From contig JAVBWA010000016.1 in NCBI GenBank assembly GCA_036677685.1, positions 102,857 to 166,856 on the forward strand: a DNA stretch of 64,000 bases, given 5' to 3'. Position 1 is the stretch's first letter. Each line of letters starts with the position of its first letter. Below are positions 16,521 to 25,493 of the stretch, piece by piece. The DNA comes from JAQUBU01 sp036677685 (GTDB lineage Bacteria > Bacillota > Syntrophomonadia > Syntrophomonadales > Syntrophomonadaceae). The position numbers and the translations under genes are program-made. The notes below the pieces were generated by a model. It did no database searches. It was not told the DNA's origin and was given only the letters and a program-made list of their open reading frames with translations.

Positions 16521-17435
16521 TCAAGCAAAAAGAATACTTTTATTCATTCGCGTCATTTCTTGGATTATTAGGCGGGGAATGACCTCCGCCAGAATTCTTC
16601 CTGCAAAAACCGGAGCTACTTTTCCAGGTAGTCCGGGGGCAAGAATCGCCTTCAAGCCAAATTCGTTTGCAGCTTCGAAATCGGTGCCGCCAGGTTGGGT
16701 AGCCAAATCAATAATCAAGGTTTCAGGGTTGGCATATTTTAATATATTTCTGTCCAGGACCATGCTGGGAACCGTGTTAAAAATTATATTGTTGTTTTTA
16801 ATAACCTCAAGCAAATCGTTAAAAAATGCTTTTTTACATCCCATCTCATATGCTCTGGCCAGTTGACCCTGGTTTCTGGCTACCACAGTGACCTCTGAGC
16901 CCATAGCCTTCAGAAGGCGGGCCAGGGTTATGGCCACCCGGCCAAAACCTATCACACAGCTCTTACTCCCATGAATGGTGATAGCGGTTTCTTCCATAGC
17001 TATCTGAATGGCCCCCTCGGCAGTAGGAATGGAATTTAATATAGCTACTTCATCCATTTCGACTATTTCCATTAAGACCAAAGCGTATTTTTGAGCCCAG
17101 TCCTTTAGATAAGTGCGTGCTGAACCGATTATTACGAGCGCATTGGGTGCCAGACAGGATATGGCTTTCTCACTCAAGCGAATTTCCTCTTCAGCATAAA
17201 CCGCCCGGATAACCCCTTCCTGATTGGTTCCCGGCAGAGGTAAAATGAGAACTTCAGCTTCTTTACAAGCTTCTTCAACTGAGTTTACGGGAGAAGCACC
17301 GTGGGCTACCTTGCCCTTCGGAAACCCTGTTACCGCTACCGTAGCTCCCATTTTAACCAACTCGGAAATTACGATCAGCTCACGTTCATCTCCGCCCAGC
17401 ACCGCAATTTTAGTTCCTGATAGTACTGAACTCAC
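16521..17435 (-). CDS. dpaA: Dipicolinate synthase subunit A
   Basis: 304 residues with an N-terminal catalytic part (LGGDERELIVISEL) and a C-terminal Rossmann domain (VIGFGRVAITLARLLKAMG). It forms dipicolinate synthase with DpaB; dipicolinic acid fills the spore core and gives heat resistance. GTG start, AAAGGAGG upstream. Preceded by two tandem terminators that isolate it from the upstream genes, so it probably has its own (mother-cell) promoter, which I could not identify with confidence. Confidence 0.92.
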   Translation of the reverse strand: MSSVLSGTKIAVLGGDERELIVISELVKMGATVAVTGFPKGKVAHGASPVNSVEEACKEAEVLILPLPGTNQEGVIRAVYAEEEIRLSEKAISCLAPNALVIIGSARTYLKDWAQKYALVLMEIVEMDEVAILNSIPTAEGAIQIAMEETAITIHGSKSCVIGFGRVAITLARLLKAMGSEVTVVARNQGQLARAYEMGCKKAFFNDLLEVIKNNNIIFNTVPSMVLDRNILKYANPETLIIDLATQPGGTDFEAANEFGLKAILAPGLPGKVAPVFAGRILAEVIPRLIIQEMTRMNKSILFA

Positions 17436-17549
17436 CCCTTTAGGCCTCCTTTAGTAGTAAAAAATGCTTTAACTATGAGCATTATATGTATTCATAATAT
17501 CTATGGTGCTTGTCACCATTCCGACAAGCTCCAAATGCCCATAAAAAGA

Positions 17550-17569
17550 GAGGCCATTTTTTTGGCCTC
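17550..17569 (-). terminator. Terminator 2 upstream of dpaA
   Basis: GAGGCCA / TGGCCTC hairpin; on the minus strand followed by TCTTTTT. Second of a tandem pair. Confidence 0.75.
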
Positions 17570-17588
17570 TTTCATCCCGTCAAAAAAA

Positions 17589-17623
17589 GCACCCTACGGG
17601 TATACATGTACCTGCTGGGGTGC
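17589..17623 (-). terminator. Terminator 1 downstream of the zinc-ribbon gene
   Basis: GCACCC (17589-17594) pairs with GGGTGC (17618-17623); the minus strand continues TTTTTTTG, the plus strand TTCTTTTT, so it may work in both directions. Confidence 0.8.
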
Positions 17624-17696
17624 TTCTTTTTATAGGTCTGCTGATATACTGTTTTTATTGAAAAGCGGGGAGGCAGCAACTGCCTCTATGTATAAT

Positions 17697-17948
17697 TTAC
17701 GATCTGGAACCTCGACAGATTCGGCCCTGCTTGTCATATTTTATTTCAAAAGACTGCTCACAGCGGCTGCATATTAGAAATTGATATTGCGGGATTTCCG
17801 GGGCATTGGGAGTAAGATTCACATCGGATATCAACCCGTCAGCACCAATTTGGTAAGTCTTCCCTTTAAGGCTTACTTGCTCCAACAGCAAAAAACTGTC
17901 ACAATCCGGGCACCTGGGCCGCTGGTATTCCCTTTTGTTTACTAACAA
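17697..17948 (-). CDS. Small zinc-ribbon protein of unknown function
   Basis: 83 residues with CPDCD near residue 13 and CSRCE near residue 60, spaced as a four-cysteine zinc ribbon. Possibly regulatory or nucleic-acid binding; no family is recognised. It starts at a TTG after GGGGAGGGG and lies 27 bases behind dapB, so it is probably co-transcribed with it and ends at the tandem terminators. Confidence 0.7.
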   Translation of the reverse strand: MLVNKREYQRPRCPDCDSFLLLEQVSLKGKTYQIGADGLISDVNLTPNAPEIPQYQFLICSRCEQSFEIKYDKQGRICRGSRS

Positions 17949-17975
17949 TTACACCCCTCCCCTAATATTTATTGC

Positions 17976-18776
17976 TTAAAGCAAATTCTCCATCCCATAA
18001 ACCAGTTCTTTTCGATCTAGCATCTTTTTAACTACCATCACCACTCCCGGCATGAAACCGACCCGGTCGAATGAGTCGTGGCGTATTTTAAGTCCTTGTC
18101 CCACTCCGCCAAAAATAACCTCCTGGTGAGCTATCAAACCCGGCAGCCGAACACTATGTATTCTGACCTGCTCGACATCGCCGCCCCGTGCTCCGGCTAC
18201 CTTCTCGAATTCCCGGATATTGCGCGGTGGCCGCAAACCTCGATTTTGGTTGATCATTTCGGCGGTTTTAATGGCCGTGCCTGAAGGGGCATCCATTTTT
18301 TGATCATGATGGAGTTCAATTATCTCAACATCCGGGAAATACAATGCAGCTTCGCGGGCAAATTTCATCATCAAAACCGCTCCTATGGCAAAGTTAGGTA
18401 TTACCGCAACCCCCACCTGGTTTTCCTCAGCCATTTTCGCCAATTGTTTGAGCTCTATCTCATTTAGCCCGGTTGTACCTACAACGCTTGTAACCCCTCT
18501 GCGTAAAGCAGCCTTGGTATTGTTGAAAACTGCCTGGGGATTAGTGAAATCAACCATGACATCCGGTTTTAGTTTATCGATAGCGGTTTCGAGTTCATTT
18601 TCCACTAAAATGCTGCAATCTTTTAGACCGGTAAGTTCGGAGACCGATTCTCCCTGAGCTTTGATATCCACTGCCCCAACCAGTTCTAAATCAATATCAC
18701 CGGCGATGGCTTTGATGGTTTCCCGGCCCATTTTACCCAGGGCTCCACTCACTATAACTCTGCACTTCAATGACAT
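17976..18776 (-). CDS. dapB: 4-hydroxy-tetrahydrodipicolinate reductase
   Basis: 266 residues with the N-terminal nucleotide motif GALGKMGRETIKAI, the catalytic segment ELHHDQKMDAPSGTA, and the C-terminal GHDSFDRVGFMPG variant (here IRHDSFDRVGFMPG). It reduces the DapA product to tetrahydrodipicolinate. ATG after GGAGGTAATTAA. Confidence 0.93.
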   Translation of the reverse strand: MSLKCRVIVSGALGKMGRETIKAIAGDIDLELVGAVDIKAQGESVSELTGLKDCSILVENELETAIDKLKPDVMVDFTNPQAVFNNTKAALRRGVTSVVGTTGLNEIELKQLAKMAEENQVGVAVIPNFAIGAVLMMKFAREAALYFPDVEIIELHHDQKMDAPSGTAIKTAEMINQNRGLRPPRNIREFEKVAGARGGDVEQVRIHSVRLPGLIAHQEVIFGGVGQGLKIRHDSFDRVGFMPGVVMVVKKMLDRKELVYGMENLL

Positions 18777-18944
18777 TTAATTACCTCCTGCTTCTTCTTA
18801 GCCATAAGTTTTATACATTTTACTGCAATAGTCAATATTTGCTATTAAATTACAATCCTTATCGTGAACTTGTTCAATTTTGTCCATGCCAAGCAGGTTC
18901 AAGTATATTTTGCTCCTCACTCCTTACCCCTAACGCCTCACAGG

Positions 18945-19370
18945 TCAAAACATATTATACAAACGGGCCTGTTCTACGACATATTTACTAATTTCCTGAA
19001 TCATCCTCCGTTCATAAAAAGTGCTGGAATCCGGATATTTTATGCCTTTGTTAATTGTTTGCATGAATCTCTTAATGAGCTTTATTTCAGAGCGAATTTT
19101 ATCGATAAGCTCTTCACCATCATGATGGGCATAAAGCTTCTGCAAATCTTCAAGCATTGTTGTTTCTTTATTACCGATTGCCAAAACCGCAGCATGCTCC
19201 AATAACTCATGTTTATCCAAATCATAGCCTAAAAATTTATATATTAAAGAAAGCCTAGCTTTGCCTTTTCTGGTTAACAGTATTTCGCCGCTTAGCTCTT
19301 TTTTACATGTTTCCAGTACTGAAACCTGTTTAAGCAAATCCTTATAGAGAGTTTTGATCGTCTCTGCCAT
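18945..19370 (-). CDS. Hypothetical helical protein
   Basis: 141 residues, predicted almost entirely helical and rich in Lys/Glu/Leu, no signal peptide, no membrane segment and no motif I recognise. The ATG at 19370 has GGGGGTG nine bases upstream; a longer frame runs into the neighbouring repeat and is unlikely to be used. It is alone between dapB and the repeats. Confidence 0.65.
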   Translation of the reverse strand: MAETIKTLYKDLLKQVSVLETCKKELSGEILLTRKGKARLSLIYKFLGYDLDKHELLEHAAVLAIGNKETTMLEDLQKLYAHHDGEELIDKIRSEIKLIKRFMQTINKGIKYPDSSTFYERRMIQEISKYVVEQARLYNMF

Positions 19371-19393
19371 TGTGGAATCACCCCCCAATCCTT

Positions 19394-19530
19394 CTAAGCA
19401 TCGGAAGAAACCTCGGAGCAGTTTCAACACACCGCCGCAATGAGGCGGGGAACATATTTATAACCTTTCCTTTCGCTTCACTCAGTTACAAAACGTAATG
19501 AAAAGGTTTTTTTCAGACTTCGCCTCATTT
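19394..19530. repeat. Repeat family B, copy 2
   Basis: GCATCGGAAGAAACCTCGG, then GCAGTTTCAACACACCGCCG, with a closing stem AATGAGGCG (19439-19447) / CGCCTCATT (19521-19529). An inner arm AACCTTTC...GAAAAGGTT is specific to this copy. It overlaps the 5' end region of the 18945-19370 gene and precedes copy 3 by about 50 bases. Confidence 0.65.
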
Positions 19531-19577
19531 ATATAGTTTTAATTCGATTTGTATATATATATTCCTTTTAATTACTC

Positions 19578-19718
19578 ATGCTTTAAGCATCAGAAGAAAC
19601 TGCGGAGCAGTTTCAACACACCGCCGCAACGAGGTAGGGGCTCAAAGCCCGCCGCTTGTTTGTTAAAATGAATCCAGCAACGTAAGTGCAGGGGATAATA
19701 TTTTCGCCTCGTTATTAA
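19578..19718. repeat. Repeat family B, copy 3
   Basis: Starts with the palindrome ATGCTTTAAGCAT, then a perfect hairpin GAAACTGC-GGA-GCAGTTTC, then AACACACCGCCGC, and a closing stem AACGAGG (19628-19634) / CCTCGTT (19707-19713). Compared with copy 2 the stem differs by a compensating T-A to C-G change. The ~400 bases between the hypothetical gene and rqcH contain only these two repeats. Confidence 0.65.
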
Positions 19719-19772
19719 TTTGTCATAGCTGTGGGACCGTGCTATACTTTGGCTGTCAAAGGAGGAGTCATT

Positions 19773-21551
19773 ATGCCTTTTGATGGTTTGACCATCAGAG
19801 CTTTATGTTGTGAATTAAACCAGCTGTTGCTGGATGCTCGTATCGATAAGATATATCAACCGGAAAAAGATGAATTATCTCTTTCGATAAGACAGTTTAG
19901 GCTGGGCAGCCTGCGCCTCCTTGTTTCGTCCAACGCGCGCTGGGCCCGCATGCACATCGACAACCGGAAAAAGATCAATCCCGCCAGACCTCCCGGTTTT
20001 TGCATGCTGCTGCGAAAATACCTGGAAGGCGGCAAAATCAAGGAAGTTAAGCAGGTTGATTTTGAACGGATAGTTCAAATTAGAATTGAGGCTTTGGATG
20101 ATTTCCGTGAATGGAAAGATAAGCTCTTAATATGTGAGTTTATGGGGCGGCATTCCAATATTATTCTGGTCAACCCGGAAAGCAATATCATTATCGATGC
20201 GATAAAACGCTATGGGAGTGACCTTAGTTCTTACCGCGAAGTTTTACCGGGCAAGGAGTATAAAATACCCCCTAAGCAAGATAAGCTTAATCCATTGGAA
20301 GCCGGTTACGAGGAGTTCGCTGAAAATATGTGGAAACAGGCTGAACAGAGCAATATGGCATCAGCCCTTTTTCAGGTGTTTTCCGGAATCAGCCCTTTTT
20401 CGGCCCGGGAAATATGCGTGGCCAATGGTCTTGATCCCGACCTGGCAGTTGGGCAGTGCGGGGAAAATGAATTGAGCCGGATATACACTGCGCTAAAAAA
20501 GCTATTGCATGAAATTGATAATGGTCAAGTAAAACCATTCGTATTATATGAGCGTAATATGCCTCTGGATTACGCAGCTTATGAGATTTCCAGGGCCTTC
20601 CCATCCGGCAGGCTCCACCCTTGCAATAGTATGAACGAGGCCTGCGACCTTTTTTATAATGATAAGCTGGAAAAAGTCCGGCTGGATTCGATGAAAATCA
20701 ATTTTTCCAAAAACGTGAAGGTGATTTTGGATAAAGCCTACAAAAAAAGATTTCACCAGGAGGGTGATCTGGGTAAAGCACAGGAAAATTTAAAATACCA
20801 GCTTTGGGGGGAATTACTTACGGTTTATGGGCATCAGTTGAGCAAAGGCCAGAACCGGGCTATCGTAGATAATTTTTATACCGGTGAATCCATGGAGATT
20901 GCCCTCGACCCGCGCTATACTCCAATGCAGAACGCGCAAAAATACTACAAATTATATAATAAGAGCAAAAAGGCTCTTCATCATCTGGAAAGTCTGATGG
21001 CCAAAAATCAGGCAGAAATTGATTACCTGGAATCGGTTATGGTACTGGTAAAACAGGCTGAAAGCCCTGGTGAAGTCCATGAAATAATGGATGAATTGGA
21101 AAAAGAAGGCTACCAGAAGGAACGGCGTACCCGCCCCCCCGCCGAAAAAAGCCAGCCCCGTCAGTTTATTTCCTCGGATGGACTGCTAATTCTGGTGGGC
21201 AGGAATAACCGGCAGAATGATCTGCTGACCTTAAAGCAAGCCGACAAGCAGGACTTATGGATGCATGCCCGGCAAATTCCCGGCACCCATGTAATAATCA
21301 AAATACCGAAGGAAATCAAGTCTATCGATGATGTTCCTGATGCCACTTTGGAAGAAGCCGCTGGGTTGGCGGCCTACTTCAGCAAAGCCGGTCAATCTGA
21401 AAAAGTCCCCATTGATTATACTTTCCGTTCCAATGTCCGCAAACCGGGAGGAGCCAAACCAGGCATGGTTATCTACGATAGCTACTGGACCGTAATGGCC
21501 AACCCGCTTGCGGAACGGATCAAGCAATTATTAGCCGGGCAGGAGGCTTAG
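19773..21551 (+). CDS. rqcH: NFACT-family ribosome quality-control factor RqcH (fibronectin-binding-like)
   Basis: 592 residues: NFACT-N domain (FDGLTIRALCCELNQ at the start, fold to about 250), a long coiled coil (about 270-440) and NFACT-R (SSDGLLILVGRNNRQNDLLT, then DLWMHARQIPGTHV). Bacterial RqcH binds stalled 50S subunits and directs alanine tailing; older annotations call it fibronectin-binding protein. Start at ATG 19773, preceded by AAAGGAGGAG; an upstream in-frame ATG lacks an SD. It stands alone on the plus strand. Confidence 0.9.
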   Translation: MPFDGLTIRALCCELNQLLLDARIDKIYQPEKDELSLSIRQFRLGSLRLLVSSNARWARMHIDNRKKINPARPPGFCMLLRKYLEGGKIKEVKQVDFERIVQIRIEALDDFREWKDKLLICEFMGRHSNIILVNPESNIIIDAIKRYGSDLSSYREVLPGKEYKIPPKQDKLNPLEAGYEEFAENMWKQAEQSNMASALFQVFSGISPFSAREICVANGLDPDLAVGQCGENELSRIYTALKKLLHEIDNGQVKPFVLYERNMPLDYAAYEISRAFPSGRLHPCNSMNEACDLFYNDKLEKVRLDSMKINFSKNVKVILDKAYKKRFHQEGDLGKAQENLKYQLWGELLTVYGHQLSKGQNRAIVDNFYTGESMEIALDPRYTPMQNAQKYYKLYNKSKKALHHLESLMAKNQAEIDYLESVMVLVKQAESPGEVHEIMDELEKEGYQKERRTRPPAEKSQPRQFISSDGLLILVGRNNRQNDLLTLKQADKQDLWMHARQIPGTHVIIKIPKEIKSIDDVPDATLEEAAGLAAYFSKAGQSEKVPIDYTFRSNVRKPGGAKPGMVIYDSYWTVMANPLAERIKQLLAGQEA

Positions 21552-21606
21552 CTTAGTATTATCGTGATTTATATATGAGGTCGATCAATAAATCCATACC
21601 GTGATA

Positions 21607-21723
21607 TTACGGAAAAGCCCGGACTTTTGGTTGAGGATACTTGCATAAATCTTCTTCAAGTTGACTCATCTTTACTGAATATTTACGCCATCTATCCTCG
21701 CCTTTATCTCTTTTCCTCCACAT
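21607..21723 (-). CDS. Possible 38-residue protein
   Basis: A short frame starting MWRKRDKGEDRWRKYSVK, very basic and hydrophilic. No clear Shine-Dalgarno precedes the ATG. It is the only coding-like stretch in the 209-base gap after rqcH. Listed with low confidence. Confidence 0.2.
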   Translation of the reverse strand: MWRKRDKGEDRWRKYSVKMSQLEEDLCKYPQPKVRAFP

Positions 21724-21760
21724 AACGGTATGTCTTTACCGAATATGTTCAACAAAGGTA

Positions 21761-22054
21761 TTAGCTTACCTCAACGGAGCCATCGGGGTGTTTGGTAACT
21801 TTGTTGCCTTCTTCGAGGATATACACTTTATGGTTTTTGGTATCTATGGCCACATCGCGATTAATCAGAGTTGCCACTTCTTCTTTGGTTACCAGGGTGC
21901 GAATCTGCACCCCGTTATCATAGAGCTGCAGGGAAAGCTTGCCGTTTTCGCGTTCGACCACGCGCTGCTGGTGCTTCTCGTATGGTTTCATGAAAACATA
22001 TTCGTAGCCGCCTTCCGCAAATTGCAATTCCTGCCCGTTTAAAAATACCTTCAA
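21761..22054 (-). CDS. Hypothetical protein, 97 residues
   Basis: A soluble protein predicted mostly beta (YEYVFMKPYEKHQQRVVER, then alternating hydrophobic strands). No signal peptide, cysteines or recognised family. ATG preceded by GGAGGTAAGAGTC. It follows pyrE by about 115 AT-rich bases and may be the distal gene of the pyrimidine transcript. Confidence 0.6.
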   Translation of the reverse strand: MKVFLNGQELQFAEGGYEYVFMKPYEKHQQRVVERENGKLSLQLYDNGVQIRTLVTKEEVATLINRDVAIDTKNHKVYILEEGNKVTKHPDGSVEVS

Positions 22055-22169
22055 ATGACTCTTACCTCCAAGCCTAGACTATATCCCAACTGAGTTTTGA
22101 ATGAGAGAAATGCAGCGCATTTCCAGATCAATTTAAAATTAAAAATTCATAATTCAAAATTCCAGAGTG

Positions 22170-22742
22170 CTAGCTGCGGCTGCCAGGTTTGATGGCCGGA
22201 ATCTTGTTTTCCTTGCAGAGGGGGCATTCATCGGCCTCCCACGCTTGAATATCCATGACCAAGACTGCTTCCTGTTTTACCCCAAAATCCACTTTGCCGC
22301 CGCTGCGGTCCACCAGCACAGCCACTCCGGCTACCTGACCGCCCTGTTCTTTAACTATATCGATTACCTCCATAACGGAGCCGCCCGTAGTAACCACATC
22401 CTCAACCACCAGTACACGCTGGCCGGGTTTGATCTCAAATCCTCGCCGCAGCAGCATTTTGCCATCCTGACGCTCGGTAAATATAGCCGGCACTTTTAAC
22501 TGGCGGCCAACTTCGTAGGCTACAATTATGCCTCCCATTGCCGGGCCGACTACCAGTTCAATATTATCATCCTTAAATTTGGCGGCCAGGTCTGCGGCCA
22601 GTTGCTCCGTATAATGCGGGTACTGCAGAACCTGAGCGCACTGCATATATTGATTGCTATGCTTTCCGGATGTTAGTTTGAAATGCCCTTCCAGAAGCGC
22701 CTGGGCATCAGTGAATATTTTAGTTGCAGCTGTTTTATCCAT
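22170..22742 (-). CDS. pyrE: Orotate phosphoribosyltransferase
   Basis: 190 residues with the PRPP-binding loop VLVVEDVVTTGGS and the N-terminal LTSGKHSNQY. Converts orotate and PRPP to OMP. The C-terminus carries CPLCKENKIPAIKPG, a short extra tail with two cysteines seen in the clostridial/archaeal-type PyrE group. Last enzyme gene of the operon, 2 bases after pyrF. Confidence 0.92.
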   Translation of the reverse strand: MDKTAATKIFTDAQALLEGHFKLTSGKHSNQYMQCAQVLQYPHYTEQLAADLAAKFKDDNIELVVGPAMGGIIVAYEVGRQLKVPAIFTERQDGKMLLRRGFEIKPGQRVLVVEDVVTTGGSVMEVIDIVKEQGGQVAGVAVLVDRSGGKVDFGVKQEAVLVMDIQAWEADECPLCKENKIPAIKPGSRS

Positions 22743-22744
22743 TT

Positions 22745-23467
22745 TTATACCTCCTCCAATTCGGCAATTATCTTTTTGGCGGCTTCAACCGGACTGTCGG
22801 CCTTAATGATCGGTCTTCCGATCACCATGTAATCGGCTCCCATTTCCAGGGCCTGCCGGGGTGTGGTAATTCGTTTCTGGTCGTTCTTTTCCGACCAGGC
22901 AGGACGGATGCCGGGAGTTACAATTATAAAGCCGGGGCCGCAAACACTGCGGATATAGGAAATTTCCTGCGGAGAGCAGACGACGCCGGAAATCCCGGAT
23001 TGCCTGGCCATTACCGCCCATCTTACCACCAGTTCCCTGATTTCCATACCGGATACCAGCATCTCTTCTTCAAGCTCCCGCTGCGATATGCTGGTCAACA
23101 CTGTTACTGCCAGGGTTAAAGGCGCTTCAGCCCCTATTTTGACAGCTTCGTCATTTACTTCATCTACCAGGCGGCTCATCATTTCCCGCCCTCCGGCAGC
23201 ATGAACATTGAACATAAAACAGTTTAACCTGGTCATAACCCGGCCCGCGGCTGCCACTGTATTGGGAATATCATGAAACTTGAGGTCGACAAAAACCCGG
23301 CCGCCCAAATCGTTTATACGCTTTACGATATCCGGCCCGCAGCTGTTGTACAACTGCATTCCGACTTTAAAAGCGCCCACATAAGGGGCCAAATCCTTGA
23401 CCAAATTCAGGGCCTGGGTTTGGGTATCCACATCCAATGCCAGTATAATCCTGTCTTTCGCCTCCAA
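22745..23467 (-). CDS. pyrF: Orotidine-5'-phosphate decarboxylase
   Basis: About 240 residues; catalytic segment FVDLKFHDIPNT with the Asp-x-Lys-x-x-Asp triad, and the C-terminal phosphate loop MVIGRPII. Makes UMP from OMP. I place the start at TTG 23467 (AAAGGAGG, 8 bases); an upstream TGT-containing extension runs through a hairpin repeat and is not likely translated. Confidence 0.92.
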   Translation of the reverse strand: MEAKDRIILALDVDTQTQALNLVKDLAPYVGAFKVGMQLYNSCGPDIVKRINDLGGRVFVDLKFHDIPNTVAAAGRVMTRLNCFMFNVHAAGGREMMSRLVDEVNDEAVKIGAEAPLTLAVTVLTSISQRELEEEMLVSGMEIRELVVRWAVMARQSGISGVVCSPQEISYIRSVCGPGFIIVTPGIRPAWSEKNDQKRITTPRQALEMGADYMVIGRPIIKADSPVEAAKKIIAELEEV

Positions 23468-23488
23468 AAACTCATCCTCCTTTAATGT

Positions 23489-23505
23489 AAGGGGACACAC
23501 CCCTT
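23489..23505. repeat. Short hairpin repeat C, copy 1
   Basis: AAGGGGACACACCCCTT, a 6-bp inverted repeat with a 5-base loop, lies in the pyrF leader. The identical 17-mer recurs at 45236-45252 before thrB. Confidence 0.7.
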
Positions 23506-23594
23506 ATTTACTTCGACTTTAACTTTTCAAATATTTTTATGTAATACCTTGCAAATTATTGCTTCCAGGCTTCCCTCGGGGAATGTCCTCATTG

Positions 23595-24533
23595 TTACTT
23601 TTGTACTGCTATTCCTACCAGTTCATTAATACTGTACATACCTTCCTGTTGCAGGTATTGGGCAAGTCCTTCTACTATTTCCCCGGCGAGCCTGGGGTTT
23701 ACAAAATTGCCGGTTCCAATGGAAACCGCACTGGCTCCGGCCATCATGAATTCCAGAGCGTCGGTAACATTGATGATACCGCCCCCGCCCAGGATAGGCA
23801 GATCCACAGCTTTGTGTACCTGATAAATCATGCGCAAGGCAACCGGTTTAATCGCGGGTCCTGACAGTCCTCCGAAAACATTGCCCAGAACCGGTTTCCT
23901 CTGCTTGATATCTATTGCCATTCCCATCAAAGTATTGATCATGGAAAGTGCATCTGCACCACCGGCATGCGCAGCTTTTGCGATAGCCACTATATCCGTG
24001 ACATTAGGCGACAATTTGGGTATGACCGGCAGAGAGCTGACTTTTTTGACTGCCGCTACCACCTGATAAACGGTCTCGGGATCAGTTCCAAATTGCAGTC
24101 CCCCTTGTTTTACATTGGGGCAGGAAATATTCATTTCGATTCCGGCAATCCCCAAATGGCCTTCCAATTTGGCTGCCAGTAATGCATATTCGTCTACGGT
24201 ATTACCGGCTATATTGGCAATAACCGTTACATCCTTTTTATATAAATAAGGCAGGTATTCCTGCAGGAATACGTCTGCCCCAGGGTTTTCCAAACCAATC
24301 GCGTTCAGCATTCCAGCCGGGGTCTCAACAATCCGGGGTCCCGGATTGCCGGGCCGCGCTTCCAGAGTGGTTCCTTTGACAATTACCGCACCAATTTTAG
24401 ATATATCAAGATAATCTTCATATTCCCGGCCATAGCCAAAAGTTCCGGAAGCTACTGTGACCGGATTCTGCAGTATAATTCCTCCCAGGTTCACCCCCAG
24501 GTTAACGGCTGACGAACCGATTTCTTTCTGCAA
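23595..24533 (-). CDS. pyrD: Dihydroorotate dehydrogenase, NAD-dependent type (catalytic subunit)
   Basis: 312 residues, class 1B type: FMN barrel with the active-site cysteine in NISCPNVKQGG (Cys in place of the class 2 serine) and GGGGIINVTDALEFM. Works as a heterotetramer with PyrK, passing electrons to NAD+. TTG start after GGGAGG. Separated from pyrK by an unusual 147-base gap. Confidence 0.92.
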   Translation of the reverse strand: MQKEIGSSAVNLGVNLGGIILQNPVTVASGTFGYGREYEDYLDISKIGAVIVKGTTLEARPGNPGPRIVETPAGMLNAIGLENPGADVFLQEYLPYLYKKDVTVIANIAGNTVDEYALLAAKLEGHLGIAGIEMNISCPNVKQGGLQFGTDPETVYQVVAAVKKVSSLPVIPKLSPNVTDIVAIAKAAHAGGADALSMINTLMGMAIDIKQRKPVLGNVFGGLSGPAIKPVALRMIYQVHKAVDLPILGGGGIINVTDALEFMMAGASAVSIGTGNFVNPRLAGEIVEGLAQYLQQEGMYSINELVGIAVQK

Positions 24534-24580
24534 AGAGTTTGACCTCCCATCAAGATAATTTAACCTAAAATTAACCTGAT

Positions 24581-24625
24581 GCCAACATATCGTTAATAAG
24601 CCTTTGTTATACTCGCTATGTTGGC
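24581..24625. repeat. Inverted repeat in the pyrK-pyrD gap
   Basis: GCCAACATA (24581-24589) and TATGTTGGC (24617-24625) are perfect 9-bp arms around a 27-base spacer. Role unknown; could be a regulatory stem in the operon mRNA. Confidence 0.5.
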
Positions 24626-24653
24626 AAAAACTTAACTGTAATTCACACTTGTG

Positions 24654-24676
24654 ATGGCCGTAAACCGGCCATTTTT
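24654..24676 (+). terminator. Plus-strand terminator-like hairpin inside the pyr operon
   Basis: ATGGCC ... GGCCAT followed by TTTTTTC reads as a terminator on the plus strand, against the direction of the pyr genes. It could stop antisense transcription through the operon. Confidence 0.5.
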
Positions 24677-24680
24677 TCTT

Positions 24681-25469
24681 TTACTCCAAATCCACCAGTT
24701 CGATCTGAAAGACCGGACCATCCTTGCAGACTTTAACGTAATTTGCATCGGTCTTTTTTAGCTTACGGGCACAGCCCAGACATGCTCCTACTCCACAAGC
24801 CATGTGCTCCTCAAGGGATACTTCACCGCGAATCCCGTTTTGCCTGGCAAACTCAATCCAGCCGGCCATCATGGCCTCTGGTCCGCAAGTATATATAAAA
24901 TCAATATCTGCAGGCTTGATATACCCGGCTAAATTGGCAGGAGTCGGCAAGCCTTGAAGCCCGCTGCTGCCATCCATAGTTGTCAGCAGCAGCTTTGCCC
25001 CCAAGCTCTGCAGCTTTCCGGCGGCTACGGCTTCGTTATGGCTGTTGCAGCCATATACAACTGTAATTTCATTCTGACTGCGCTGTAATTCCCGGGCCAG
25101 ATAAACCAAAGGGGCCATCCCCACCCCACCGCCTACCAGCAGGGTCTTTCGACAGGCTTTCTCTATACTGAAACCTCTGCCCAGTGGTCCCATAACATCT
25201 ACGTAATCGTTAATCCCTATTTTTGTCATCAATTCCGTGCCCCTGCCTACTACCTTGTATAACAGGCTGATGATCCCGGTGTCTTTATTAACATCGTAAA
25301 GACTGATCGGCCTGCGCAGCAAAGGGTCATAAGCAGATCCGGTAATAATATGCACAAACTGCCCCGGGCTGCACTGTACAGCCATATTCGGGGCCTTAAA
25401 CTCCATTTCATACATTTCCTGAGATAGCTGTTTATTACTCAAAACCAGGGCTTTTACCATCGTAGCCAT
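24681..25469 (-). CDS. pyrK: Dihydroorotate dehydrogenase electron-transfer subunit
   Basis: 262 residues: FAD domain (PLLRRPISLYDV), NAD domain (LLVGGGVGMAPLVYLARELQ) and a C-terminal 2Fe-2S site CGVGACLGCARK. It relays electrons from PyrD to NAD+. ATG with GGAGGAG upstream, 24 bases after carB. Confidence 0.92.
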   Translation of the reverse strand: MATMVKALVLSNKQLSQEMYEMEFKAPNMAVQCSPGQFVHIITGSAYDPLLRRPISLYDVNKDTGIISLLYKVVGRGTELMTKIGINDYVDVMGPLGRGFSIEKACRKTLLVGGGVGMAPLVYLARELQRSQNEITVVYGCNSHNEAVAAGKLQSLGAKLLLTTMDGSSGLQGLPTPANLAGYIKPADIDFIYTCGPEAMMAGWIEFARQNGIRGEVSLEEHMACGVGACLGCARKLKKTDANYVKVCKDGPVFQIELVDLE

Positions 25470-25493
25470 TTTTATATACTCCTCCGGACTTCC

